DNA from: Pseudacidobacterium sp036264445
GTDB lineage: Bacteria; Acidobacteriota; Terriglobia; Terriglobales; Acidobacteriaceae
Assembly (NCBI GenBank): GCA_036264445.1
Contig: DATAQW010000317.1
Span: forward strand, 1-48,148
Direction of reading: 5' to 3'
Length of the DNA stretch: 48,148 nucleotides
Numbering within the stretch: the first letter of the stretch is position 1; each line of letters opens with the position of its first letter. The notes below the pieces were generated by a model. The model worked only from the letters and a program-made list of their open reading frames with translations, did no database searches and was not told where the DNA came from. This document shows positions 15,271 to 23,671 of this stretch, in pieces. The translations under genes were made by a program, and so were the position numbers.

Positions 15271-17766
15271 CTAAGTAAAGCTCAAAGAATAGCTGCCTCC
15301 TGCCTCCAGTCTGACGGAAACACTCCCGTCAGATTTCTGATGAATTTGCTCTGCTGAAATGGAGGCAATCTTTTGTCCTTGCGGAGCCCGGAAACTGTAT
15401 TCGCCTGCGATGTCAGGGCGGATGACACATGCAACACATTTTCCTGCCGACCAGCGCAGATCAATTTCGGCGCCTCCGCGCACGCGCAGTCCCTTTACTT
15501 CTCCATCAGGCCATGCTGAGGGCAATGCGGGCAGCAGATCGATCGATGCGCTGTGGCTCTGCACCAGCATTTCTACGATGGCCGCTGCGGTTCCGGAGTT
15601 GCCATCGATCTGGAAAATTGCGCCCTTCGCTGCCGGGTGCGTGTCGAAGAGATTGATATTCGTGCTGTGCTGCATCAGCATGGAGAGTGATTCCCAGGCT
15701 TTGTCGCCGTCTCCGAGACGCGCCCAGAAACCAATCGCCCATGCACGGCTCCATCCTGTGTATGCTCCGCCATTGGCGAGACGCCGTTCCAACGAAACGC
15801 GCGCAGCTTTTGCCAGTTCAGGTGTGCTGCGTGGTGTGATTTCGCTGCCGGGATACAGCGGATACATGTGTGACATGTGACGCTGGCCAGGAGTGTTTTC
15901 ATCAAAGTCAATCGACCATTCCTGAAGCTGGCCGTATTTTCCGATCTGGTATGGAACCAGAAGAGCGCGTGCGGCTTCGAGTTTTGTTGCAAAATCACTG
16001 TCGATGCCGAGCTCTTTCGATGCAGCGATGCAGTTTGTGAAAAGCTCGCGGATGAGGGCCATGTCCATGGTGCATCCAGCGCTGGTCATGGCCGGTTTTC
16101 CATCAGGGGCGAGAAAATCGTTCTCGGTGGAAAACGATGGGCACGTAGTGAGGTGTCCTTTGCCGTCTTCGATGAGCCATGCGAGGCAGAACTCCGCCGA
16201 ACCTTTCATCAGCGGATAGGCACGCACGCGTAGAAATTCACGGTCACGTGTAAAGAGATAGTGTTCGTACAGGTGTGCGCAGAGCCACGGCCCGCTCATG
16301 CCCCAGTTGGCCCATGTGGGCTGGCCCACACCCTGGCCGACTGGATTCGACGCGCGCCAGAGATCGATGTTGTGGTGCGACGCCCATCCGGTCAAGCCAT
16401 AGGTCTCCTGCGCTGTGCGAGCGCCGGTTTTGCTGAGGTCGTCAATCCAGCTGAAAAGCGGTTCCGCGCACTCGCTGAGATTACTGGTTTCGGCGGCCCA
16501 ATAGTTCATCTGAACGTTGATGTTTGAAGTCCAGTTGCTGCTCCACGGCGGAGTGACCTGATAGTTCCAGATGCCTTGCAGGTTCGCGGGTTGCGACCCT
16601 GGGCGGGAGCTGCTGATGAGGAGATAGCGTCCGTATTGAAAATAGAGAGCGAGCAAAGATGGGTCTGGTGAAGCGGCAAAGTTTTTCAGACGTTGATCCG
16701 TTGGTTGCGATGCTTTTACTGAACCAAGATTCAGTGAAACGCGGCGGAAGAGGTGTTGATGATCTTCGATATGACTCTTGCGTAATGCAGAAAATGATTT
16801 TGCAGCCGCGGCATCGAGTTGTTGCGCGGCCTTTGCGGATACTTCGTTCAAAGATATATCTGGCGCGGACTGGAATCCGCGAAAACCCGTGGCTGCAGTT
16901 AACAGGATCGTGAGCGAAGAAGCATTGGAGATGATGAGCTTCTCGCCGCTGGCAGTAATCGTCCCACCCTCGGTTTGCGCCTGAAGTACAGAAGCAAAAT
17001 ACATGCCGTCACCGGTTTCGTCCGACATGACGACAGGCTTTTCGCTACCCGAATGGCCAGCCCCCGCAACATGAGCCGCAGCTTTGCCTGTCAGCAGCAG
17101 ACGGTTGTTGTGAAGCGCCTGGGCTGATTTACTTAGCGGGCCATCGAGGGAGATGGTGCATGAAACTGCGCCTGCTTTGTTTGCCGTCACACGCAGCACG
17201 ATGACGTGATCCGGAGCGGAGGCAAATGCTTCGCGTTCAAATTGGACGCCATCAACGCTGTAATACGTTTGTGCGCATGCAGTGTCTAAGTCCAGTTGGC
17301 GGCGGTACTCGTTTACTGAACCTGTGTGGGTGAAATCGAGGCGCAGATTGCCGAGCGGCTGATAGGCCTCTGCAAACTGCCCTTGCATCTTGCGGCAGAT
17401 TTGATCAGCAAGGTGATAATCCTGCAGTTCGAGCACCGCGCGACGTACTTCGGCGAGATGGTTCTTGGCATCGGGATTGTTGCCGTTTTTTGGCTTGCCC
17501 GACCAGAGAGTGTCTTCATTCAACTGAAGCAGTTCTTTGCCAGGACTAGCGTCTTCTCCGCCTCCAAAGACCATCGCGCCGAGTCTTCCATTGCCGATGG
17601 GCAGGGCATCGACCCACTGCGCGGCTGGTTTGTCGTACCACAGGGTCAGATCGCCTGGTGGTTCCGTCGTTAAAGCCTTTGCGAATCCAAAATGTTTTGC
17701 AAGAGTGAGCGTGCCGAGTGTCGCGGATGATGAACTGATGAATCTACGCCGGGTGTACCTGCCCAT
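15271..17766 (-). CDS. GH95 alpha-L-fucosidase (or alpha-galactosidase), Tat-exported
   Basis: An 831-residue glycoside hydrolase family 95 enzyme, an inverting exo-enzyme mostly acting on alpha-1,2-L-fucose. The N-terminus has a twin-arginine signal (TRRRFISSSSATLGTLTLA). Family features in order: TLWYDKPAAQWVDALPIGNG, LQLNEDTLWSG, Asn415 and Asn417 in NINVQMNYW, the probable general acid Glu548 in CPSFSTEND, and the C-terminal HPAAKGAIFQIDGNSG segment with Asp. Length matches the family (about 750-830). It follows the unassigned three-gene cassette on the same strand after 114 bp, so shared transcription cannot be excluded. Some GH95 members act on L-galactose, which is an alternative. Confidence 0.92.
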   Translation of the reverse strand: MGRYTRRRFISSSSATLGTLTLAKHFGFAKALTTEPPGDLTLWYDKPAAQWVDALPIGNGRLGAMVFGGGEDASPGKELLQLNEDTLWSGKPKNGNNPDAKNHLAEVRRAVLELQDYHLADQICRKMQGQFAEAYQPLGNLRLDFTHTGSVNEYRRQLDLDTACAQTYYSVDGVQFEREAFASAPDHVIVLRVTANKAGAVSCTISLDGPLSKSAQALHNNRLLLTGKAAAHVAGAGHSGSEKPVVMSDETGDGMYFASVLQAQTEGGTITASGEKLIISNASSLTILLTAATGFRGFQSAPDISLNEVSAKAAQQLDAAAAKSFSALRKSHIEDHQHLFRRVSLNLGSVKASQPTDQRLKNFAASPDPSLLALYFQYGRYLLISSSRPGSQPANLQGIWNYQVTPPWSSNWTSNINVQMNYWAAETSNLSECAEPLFSWIDDLSKTGARTAQETYGLTGWASHHNIDLWRASNPVGQGVGQPTWANWGMSGPWLCAHLYEHYLFTRDREFLRVRAYPLMKGSAEFCLAWLIEDGKGHLTTCPSFSTENDFLAPDGKPAMTSAGCTMDMALIRELFTNCIAASKELGIDSDFATKLEAARALLVPYQIGKYGQLQEWSIDFDENTPGQRHMSHMYPLYPGSEITPRSTPELAKAARVSLERRLANGGAYTGWSRAWAIGFWARLGDGDKAWESLSMLMQHSTNINLFDTHPAAKGAIFQIDGNSGTAAAIVEMLVQSHSASIDLLPALPSAWPDGEVKGLRVRGGAEIDLRWSAGKCVACVIRPDIAGEYSFRAPQGQKIASISAEQIHQKSDGSVSVRLEAGGSYSLSFT

Positions 17767-17880
17767 GAACAGCCCTTTCAGGGAATATTGACTGAATCAT
17801 TGTAGGCGAAGATGGCGAGCCAACAGATTTCACTGCAGAGAATATCTGCCTTTCACTGCTGAAAGCATGAGGACATAAAA

Positions 17881-18114
17881 TTACGCGCGTAGAAAATAGC
17901 CGCTCCTGATGAGTGCGGCGGCATCTCGCGCATCAACGGTCTGCGTGATCTCTGTTCCATGAAATTGGTAGTGCCGGCCGGTGATGGGTCCGCGAATCAT
18001 GATGGCTGACGGTTGTGTAAATTTAATCTGGACAGTTGTCCCGATGCGGCCGCGTTCGGGTTGTCCTGTTGTTCTGCCGTGAACAATCGCGGCACGTTGT
18101 TGACCACAGCACAT
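17881..18114 (-). CDS. Small unassigned protein beginning MCCGQQ
   Basis: A 77-residue basic protein with an N-terminal paired cysteine (MCCGQQRAAIVHG), then a beta-rich core (TTVQIKFTQPSAIMIRGPITGRHYQF) ending in VDARDAAALIRSGYFLRA. It has no signal peptide or membrane segment. The ribosome site is strong: GAGGAG 7 bp before the ATG at 18114, so it is very likely expressed. It is the last of three same-strand genes, 10 bp after the DUF1360-like gene. The RGPxTGxxYxF and VDxRDxxxLxxxGxF pattern resembles small proteins I have seen near phage-like structural genes, but I do not assign a function. Confidence 0.75.
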   Translation of the reverse strand: MCCGQQRAAIVHGRTTGQPERGRIGTTVQIKFTQPSAIMIRGPITGRHYQFHGTEITQTVDARDAAALIRSGYFLRA

Positions 18115-18124
18115 GTGTTTCTCC

Positions 18125-18445
18125 TCAATTATTGTGATGATCTAAAGGTTCAATGACGATTGGCTCCTGCCCTAATTTATTGGCTAGCGACGCTGCTCCG
18201 GAAAGCGCAAGCCAGACCACAAATCTTTTCGGCACGCCATTCCCGACAAAAAATGCAAACGGAATGCTGATCCAGAGACTGAGGCAATAAAAGCAATCCA
18301 TCAGCTTGCCAAAAATTGTATTTCCGAGCATACGGCGAATCCGCGCGACGATCTCGCGCGGGCCGTCTTCGGCTGACAGAAGATGTGTCAGCCGCCAGAC
18401 AGCCAGGGCAGAGGTAATAAACCGAAACCAGGTTTCTGCATTCAT
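18125..18445 (-). CDS. DUF1360-like membrane protein
   Basis: A 106-residue protein with the DUF1360 pattern: ALAVWRLTHLLSAEDGPREIVARIRR, a CxxC pair in MDCFYCLSLWISIPFA, and a second hydrophobic segment (VVWLALSGAASLANKL). Two or three membrane segments are likely, the CxxC lying at the start of one. The family has no established biochemical role known to me. I start at the ATG at 18445; an in-frame ATG at 18466 would overlap the upstream gene by 17 bp. No good ribosome site is visible at either, so coupling to the upstream 761-residue gene, whose stop is 4 bp away, is likely. Confidence 0.75.
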   Translation of the reverse strand: MNAETWFRFITSALAVWRLTHLLSAEDGPREIVARIRRMLGNTIFGKLMDCFYCLSLWISIPFAFFVGNGVPKRFVVWLALSGAASLANKLGQEPIVIEPLDHHNN

Positions 18446-18449
18446 TCCA

Positions 18450-20735
18450 CTATGTGCCGATATCATTGATTACGTTGATCGCGAACAGGATCGGTCCTGT
18501 TGTGTGGTTGTCGCCGCCGTCGCCAACCCAGGTCGTATCGTTTGCCACCAGCTCAATGACATACGCGCAGCGGCAGCCGCGAGGCAACTGCCATGGGTTC
18601 GCAGCCACACAGGGATTGTTCGGATCAGGCGGCGTTCCGCCATCGAGGGCCGTCACAATGTCCCATGAAGCGAGCAGAGCGGCCTGCGCAAGTGTCGGTG
18701 GTGTGGCTTGCCACAAATTGGGTACACGCACGGTGGGCGGTGTTCCTGCCGGCGCGCCATTTGGCGTGTAGTCTGTGGCGAGGAATGGCTGCATCGTTCC
18801 GCCATTCTTCTGGTAACTCAGCGAGTAAGAGCCGAAGTTGTCGTTCGGCAACTGCTGTGTTGCGGTTACGTCGATGGGATAGTCCCATGCGACGCCGAAA
18901 ACAGGCGCGGTGGTGCCAACGTAGTCCTTTAGGTGAAGGTCGCCGCAGCCGACTACACTGCCAATCTGGGTAATGGCTCCAACTAACCCATCGTTATCGA
19001 TCCACACCACCACCTGGTCTTCTCCGGCGGCCACAACGGGAGCATGCGGCGGCGCAATCGGTCCTTCGTCCACTTCGAGGAAGACAACATAGCGTCCGCT
19101 CGCACCAGTAGGCCATTTCTCGTTGGAGCTGATTTTGGGCACTGTGTAAGTGTGCGGCGGTATCGGCGACCAGCAGCTTTCCGTTGACCAGGAAGCGACG
19201 AGATCGCCGGGACTGAGGAACGTATTTGGAGTCGGGAAGCCGAGGAAGCATCCCGACTGCCAGGGATGGCCGGAAACGTCGTCATACTTTACCGGTGCAA
19301 TGATAGGCGTTCCACCCAATGCTGTTGGACTCGGAACGGGAACGGGCAAGGGAATAGCTCCGACAGCAGGGCCAAATTGCGCCAGCTGGTATTGCGTCAT
19401 TTGGTTGCCGCAGCCAAAGGCATAGGCGCTGCCGGTGATACTGATGTTGCCGCCAACAGATTGCTCAAATGCAGGATTGGAGACGTTCTGCACCATCTTG
19501 ATGATGGATGGACTTGGATTGAATGGGTCCTGACCTACTGTGGTGCTGACGGTAGCAACGTCGTCGATCTGGATAGCATTGATCTCAAGCTGATACGTGG
19601 CGCTTGTCGTGAGATGCAATCCTCCGCTTCCATACACATCGAGATAGACCGTTACTGATGTAGTCGTTGGAGGCAGCAGGTCAACGTTGAGATAGCCGAG
19701 TACTCCACTGTTGACCGGGGTGGCGTAGGACGGATTTGACGGAGGCGTCGTGCAATCGGGATAGACAACGGCGTCGTTGATTGCTGGTCCGCCGAGGCTG
19801 TAGGTAAGTGTGTAGTAGTCAAAGGCAGCGCCTGCTGCGGTTCCGTCAATCTCAATGCCGGCAAGGCTGCTGCATGCGGCGACAAATGTCAGCTCGGAGC
19901 AAGCGGGAGGCGTATCGATAATGGCGATCAGCGGCTCGAAGCAGCGGCGCAGGCTGAGGAAGAATGCTTCGAGGCATTCCAGTGCTTCAATCAGAGTTTT
20001 GGTTCTGCCCAGGCAGCAGCCGAACTCCAACGCAGCTACGCAATAACAGCAGCAATTGCGCTGGATTGGTCCTGTGCCAATCTGGTTGTAGGCTTTGCTG
20101 CCGAAGAGTGCGGTTGCAGCCTGTGGCGAGCACAACTGCTCGAAGACGGAGCTTACGGCGTCGTTGTCTACATTGCACTCGATCTGGCCGGAGACGATTT
20201 CCTGCGGGATGTCAACCGGATAGTCAAGATCTTTGATCTGGTCTTTGACTGTGGGCGCATACGCGGTAGCGAGGATTCGCACCAGGGTGCCGAAGTCGCG
20301 CTTTTCTTCAATCGTAGGAGGATTCGATACCGGCTCGCCAAGCGCTTGACGCACGCAACGCCAGTATTGATAGAGATAGTACGCGAAGCCGCGGAATGTG
20401 CGCGGTCCACGGCAAACCAGCCATCCGAAGATAAGACAACAAAGGATGCGGCGGTAGCACCAATCCCACTGGTCTACGGTGCCGAGCACTTTGCGGCCCT
20501 CATCGGGAAGCAAGCGATAGACTACATCTTTTGTGAAGAATTTCTCGAACAGGCTCACGGCCTGTTCGATTTCGTCGTCGCATGTGGGTGGATTCGCTGC
20601 GGCTTCCTTCATCAGCGTTGCTGCTGATTGTGAAAGGCTCAATTCTCGTTCAAGGACTGGACGGTAGGCGTTGAGAAAGGCATCGAGGACTGGTTGAAAG
20701 TCCGGGTTTGATGTGGGGTTGGTTTGATCGCTCAT
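18450..20735 (-). CDS. Large Cys-rich protein with C-terminal beta-sandwich-like region, function unknown
   Basis: A 761-residue protein I do not recognise. Residues 1-290 are mostly helical and carry 18 cysteines, including Cys99-Cys100, Cys228-Cys229-Cys230-x-Cys232 and Cys240-Cys241, with aromatic runs (DQWDWCYRR, FRGFAYYLYQYWRC). From about 293 a beta-sandwich-like repeat pattern appears (AGIEIDGTAAGAAFDYYTLTY, NSGVLGYLNVDLLPP, TVYLDVYGSGG), followed by Pro/Gly-rich beta segments to the end. No signal peptide is visible. The start is the ATG at 20735, supported by AGGAGG 9 bp upstream; the frame is open further 5' but without support. First gene of a three-gene cassette in which every product has paired cysteines. 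Surface, phage-tail-like or storage roles are all speculative. Confidence 0.7.
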   Translation of the reverse strand: MSDQTNPTSNPDFQPVLDAFLNAYRPVLERELSLSQSAATLMKEAAANPPTCDDEIEQAVSLFEKFFTKDVVYRLLPDEGRKVLGTVDQWDWCYRRILCCLIFGWLVCRGPRTFRGFAYYLYQYWRCVRQALGEPVSNPPTIEEKRDFGTLVRILATAYAPTVKDQIKDLDYPVDIPQEIVSGQIECNVDNDAVSSVFEQLCSPQAATALFGSKAYNQIGTGPIQRNCCCYCVAALEFGCCLGRTKTLIEALECLEAFFLSLRRCFEPLIAIIDTPPACSELTFVAACSSLAGIEIDGTAAGAAFDYYTLTYSLGGPAINDAVVYPDCTTPPSNPSYATPVNSGVLGYLNVDLLPPTTTSVTVYLDVYGSGGLHLTTSATYQLEINAIQIDDVATVSTTVGQDPFNPSPSIIKMVQNVSNPAFEQSVGGNISITGSAYAFGCGNQMTQYQLAQFGPAVGAIPLPVPVPSPTALGGTPIIAPVKYDDVSGHPWQSGCFLGFPTPNTFLSPGDLVASWSTESCWSPIPPHTYTVPKISSNEKWPTGASGRYVVFLEVDEGPIAPPHAPVVAAGEDQVVVWIDNDGLVGAITQIGSVVGCGDLHLKDYVGTTAPVFGVAWDYPIDVTATQQLPNDNFGSYSLSYQKNGGTMQPFLATDYTPNGAPAGTPPTVRVPNLWQATPPTLAQAALLASWDIVTALDGGTPPDPNNPCVAANPWQLPRGCRCAYVIELVANDTTWVGDGGDNHTTGPILFAINVINDIGT

Positions 20736-21011
20736 AAGGAATCTCCTCCTGAATACGCTGGAGGGGAGTTCCGAGACGTAACATCCCAATGGTGTTCGTG
20801 GGCGGTATGCCGTTACATCCTTGCTGTAAACAGTTGACAGCTGTTGGTTCTGCCAATTACCAATCCTTCCGAACCGGGTCATGGTACGTTGTACCGGATA
20901 TCGGTACGCCTGTTCGAACAGCGATACCACGATGTGAGACCCGGCACTTTCTGCAATTTAGAAAAGCTGTAAAGTCTACTGTAGTTTTGTTTAACGCACA
21001 GAAGGAGTGCA
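20736..21011. promoter_or_regulatory. Divergent intergenic region with operator-like palindrome
   Basis: This 276-bp region separates the Cys-rich cassette from the KDG kinase gene. At 20891-20907 lies GTACCG, 5 bp (GATAT), CGGTAC, and an overlapping inverted repeat GGTAC-GTT-GTACC at 20883-20895. The same GTACCG-N5-CGGTAC recurs at 22782-22798 in the same gene run. A TTGACA at 20834-20839 could be a -35 element but lacks a good -10. The kinase ribosome site AAGGAG is at 21002-21007. Confidence 0.55.
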
Positions 21012-22109
21012 ATGGAACCGATTGGTTTGAAGACGGAACCCTGCCAGTGGGATAGCGTGAGTTTGGGCGAAGTGATGCTGCGCCTAGATCCCGGTGAAGG
21101 AAGGATTCATACCGCGAGACAGTTCACAGCCTGGGAGGGTGGCGGCGAGTACAACGTGGCTCGCGGTCTGCGCCGCTGCTTCGGTTTGCGTACCGCAGTC
21201 GTGACCGCATTTACGGACAATCCCGTAGGGCGTCTCGTTGAAGATTTCATCCTGCAAGGCGGTGTCGATACATCGCTGGTTCTCTGGGTGAAGTATGACG
21301 GAGTAGGGCGCACCGTGCGCAACGGCCTCAACTTTACGGAACGCGGATATGGAGTGCGCGCGGCCGTTGGGTGTTCAGACCGTGGCAATACTGCGATCTC
21401 GCAGACAAAAAAGGGCGATTTCGATTGGGAGGCGATTTTTGGATCGCGGAACGGCTCGCCCTGGTTTCATACCGGCGGTATCTTTGCTGCTCTTTCGCAA
21501 ACAACACCAGAAGTGGCTGTAGAAGCGATGGACGCAGCCAGAAAACACGGAACGATCGTTTCCTATGACCTGAATTATCGCGACTCGCTGTGGAAGGCGA
21601 TTGGGGGCAAGTCCAAAGCACAGGAAGTCAACCGGGATCTGGTACGCAAAGTTGATCTGCTTCTTGGAAACGAAGAAGATTTTTCCGCAATGCTAGGCAT
21701 TGAACTTGAAGGCGTAACTGAAGACTTCGACGAGCTGCCCATTGCCAGCTACGAGAAAATGCTCCGCGATGTTGCTGCTGCGTATCCCAATCTAAAGATG
21801 ATTGCGACCACGCTGCGCACAGCGCATACTGCCAGCCGCAATGCCTGGGGTGCGATTGCGCTCTACAAAGACGAAATTATTCATGTGCCGCAGCGTGAGG
21901 TTGATATTCTTGACCGCGTTGGCGGCGGCGATTCGTTTGCGTCGGGACTTATTTACGGCATTCTTGCGGGCAAGCCTGTCGACTGGGCTGTGCGCTGTGG
22001 CGTAGCGCATGGCGCTCTTGCCATGACGACGCCGGGCGACACAAGCATGGCCACATTTGCCGAAGTTGAGCGCGTGATGAAGGGCGGTTCCGCGCGAATT
22101 GCGCGATAA
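21012..22109 (+). CDS. kdgK: 2-keto-3-deoxygluconate kinase (PfkB family)
   Basis: A 365-residue PfkB/ribokinase-family sugar kinase. The N-terminal signature GGEYNVARGLRR, the VDTSLVLWV substrate segment and the C-terminal DRVGGGDSFASGLIYG, with the catalytic Asp in GGGD, are present. It should phosphorylate 2-keto-3-deoxygluconate to KDPG in the cytoplasm. The next gene, 15 bp downstream, encodes KDPG aldolase, which fixes the substrate with good confidence; fructokinase or another PfkB activity is the alternative. First gene of the uronate run, behind an operator-like palindrome. Confidence 0.9.
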   Translation: MEPIGLKTEPCQWDSVSLGEVMLRLDPGEGRIHTARQFTAWEGGGEYNVARGLRRCFGLRTAVVTAFTDNPVGRLVEDFILQGGVDTSLVLWVKYDGVGRTVRNGLNFTERGYGVRAAVGCSDRGNTAISQTKKGDFDWEAIFGSRNGSPWFHTGGIFAALSQTTPEVAVEAMDAARKHGTIVSYDLNYRDSLWKAIGGKSKAQEVNRDLVRKVDLLLGNEEDFSAMLGIELEGVTEDFDELPIASYEKMLRDVAAAYPNLKMIATTLRTAHTASRNAWGAIALYKDEIIHVPQREVDILDRVGGGDSFASGLIYGILAGKPVDWAVRCGVAHGALAMTTPGDTSMATFAEVERVMKGGSARIAR

Positions 22110-22124
22110 CAATTCAGGAGAACT

Positions 22125-22769
22125 ATGTCAGCTGAAATCAAAGCAGAAATTGAACGTGTTGGTTTAGTGCCGGTATTGCGGGCGAAATCCGCAAAAGAGG
22201 GACATGCGATTGTGGAGGCCATGATTGCGGGCGGAGTTACTGTTGTTGAGGTCACAATGACGGTTCCAGGCGCGATAGAACTGTTGCGTGAACTGAAGAA
22301 AGAACATGGAGGTAAAGTACTCCTTGGCTCTGGCACTGTGACTACAGCAGCGCAGGCAGCGGCGACTATTGAAGCTGGAGCAGAGTTTGTCGTTAGCCCC
22401 AGCCTGCATCCTGAAGTGATTGCAAAAACAAAAGAGCTGGGTAAAGTCTCTATCCCAGGCTCACTGACTCCGACTGAGGTCATTACCGCATGGAACGCGG
22501 GCGCAGATTACGTGAAAATCTTTCCGTGTTCGGCCGTGGGCGGTGCGAGCTATCTGAAGGCATTGCTTGCGCCGTTTCCTGAATTGCAACTGATACCGAC
22601 GGGTGGGGTCACGCAGCAGACGGCTGCGGAGTTCCTCAGGGCTGGCGCGCGGGCTCTCGGCGTAGGTGCGGATCTGGTCAATGCCAAAGCCATCGCTGAA
22701 GGGAAGCCTGAGATAGTCACGAATGCGGCCCGCGCATACCTGGAAATCATTCGCAAAGAACGCGGGTAA
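22125..22769 (+). CDS. eda: 2-keto-3-deoxy-6-phosphogluconate (KDPG) aldolase
   Basis: A 214-residue class I aldolase of the KDPG/KHG family, cleaving KDPG to pyruvate and glyceraldehyde-3-phosphate. Schiff-base Lys131 is in DYVKIFPCSAVGG and the general acid/base Glu42 is in VVEVTMTVPGA; GSGTVTTAAQA and IPTGGVTQQTA complete the family pattern. A ribosome site (CAGGAG) precedes the ATG. It completes the pathway begun by the adjacent kinase. A possible second activity on 4-hydroxy-2-oxoglutarate is known for the family but is not needed for the hydroxyproline route encoded nearby. Confidence 0.93.
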   Translation: MSAEIKAEIERVGLVPVLRAKSAKEGHAIVEAMIAGGVTVVEVTMTVPGAIELLRELKKEHGGKVLLGSGTVTTAAQAAATIEAGAEFVVSPSLHPEVIAKTKELGKVSIPGSLTPTEVITAWNAGADYVKIFPCSAVGGASYLKALLAPFPELQLIPTGGVTQQTAAEFLRAGARALGVGADLVNAKAIAEGKPEIVTNAARAYLEIIRKERG

Positions 22770-22774
22770 GGTCT

Positions 22775-22805
22775 GGTTATCGTACCGTATAGCGGTACGA
22801 TAACC
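22775..22805. promoter_or_regulatory. Perfect 13-bp inverted repeat containing the GTACCG-N5-CGGTAC operator motif
   Basis: The arms GGTTATCGTACCG (22775-22787) and CGGTACGATAACC (22793-22805) are perfect complements around TATAG. The core GTACCG-N5-CGGTAC is identical in half-sites and spacing to that at 20891-20907 before the kinase gene. It could act as operator for the downstream SDR-led genes, or as a terminator hairpin after eda since it forms a strong stem; the recurrence favours an operator. A TTGACA lies at 22837-22842. Confidence 0.55.
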
Positions 22806-22906
22806 ACAAAAAGAGAACTGACTGATTTTTAAATAATTGACAATCGTTTCTCTAATAAAAAACAATGCGTAGCGTTAGGGAGAAAAGCATAAACGCAATT
22901 CGTGAA

Positions 22907-23671
22907 ATGGGAATTCTGGATCGTTTTCGTTTAGATGGGAAGACTGCCTTAGTTACTGGAGCGGCGAGTGGATTGGGCGCAGCCATTGCAATTGCACTGG
23001 CAGAGGCAGGCGCATCTGTGGCATGCCACGGAAACCGCCGCCCTGCTGATGCCACGGCACAACACATTCAGGCAACCGGAAAGAAATCGCAAAGCTTTTC
23101 TGCTGACCTGAGCCTTCCTGAAGGCCCAGATCAGTTGTTTGCGCTCGTCAGTTCTTCGATGGGTGCGCCGGACATTCTGGTGAACAATGCCGGAATGATC
23201 TATCGCAATGCCGCTGAAGATTTTGAGTATGCTGCCTGGAACACTGTTCTTCAGGTGAACCTGACCAGCGTCTTCCGCCTTTCCCAACTGGCGGGGAAGG
23301 AAATGCTAATGCGCGGCAAGGGGAAGATTATCAACATCGCATCGCTCCTTTCGTTTCAGGGCGGCATTCGTGTTCCTGCATACGCGGCTTCCAAAGGTGG
23401 AGTAGCGCAGCTTACGAAAGCGCTGGCCAATGAGTGGGCCGGACGCGGCGTCCAGGTCAATGCCATTGCCCCCGGGTATTTCCGGACAGAAAATACAACG
23501 GCGCTTCAGCAGGATGAGACTCGGAATCGGCAGATACTCGAGCGCATTCCGGCACAGTGCTGGGGTGAGCCTGAAGACCTTGCCGGTGCCGCAGTCTTTC
23601 TCGCTTCACAGGCGAGCAATTACGTCAACGGCGAGGTCCTTGTTGTCGACGGTGGATGGATGAGCCGATGA
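22907..23671 (+). CDS. kduD: SDR oxidoreductase, 2-deoxy-D-gluconate 3-dehydrogenase / DEH reductase type
   Basis: A 254-residue classical short-chain dehydrogenase. It has the TGAASGLG cofactor loop (residues 18-25), NNAG (93-96) and the Ser146-Tyr159-Lys163 triad (IASLLSF, VPAYAASKGG). Length and the LDRFRLDGK start resemble KduD, which interconverts 2,5-diketo-3-deoxygluconate and KDG. Beside a PL5 lyase and without KduI in this operon, the alternative is the SDR that reduces 4-deoxy-5-erythro-hexoseulose uronate (DEH) to KDG in alginate degradation; both lead to KDG. I use the ATG at 22907, which gives the family length; an upstream ATG at 22865 has no ribosome site. The stop overlaps the next gene as ATGA. 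Confidence 0.82.
   Translation: MGILDRFRLDGKTALVTGAASGLGAAIAIALAEAGASVACHGNRRPADATAQHIQATGKKSQSFSADLSLPEGPDQLFALVSSSMGAPDILVNNAGMIYRNAAEDFEYAAWNTVLQVNLTSVFRLSQLAGKEMLMRGKGKIINIASLLSFQGGIRVPAYAASKGGVAQLTKALANEWAGRGVQVNAIAPGYFRTENTTALQQDETRNRQILERIPAQCWGEPEDLAGAAVFLASQASNYVNGEVLVVDGGWMSR

Noticed and set aside
15271..17766. Possible shared operon of the GH95 fucosidase with the Cys-rich cassette as evidence for a glycan role of the cassette
   Set aside because: A 114-bp gap separates them and nothing in the cassette proteins resembles carbohydrate enzymes or binding modules.
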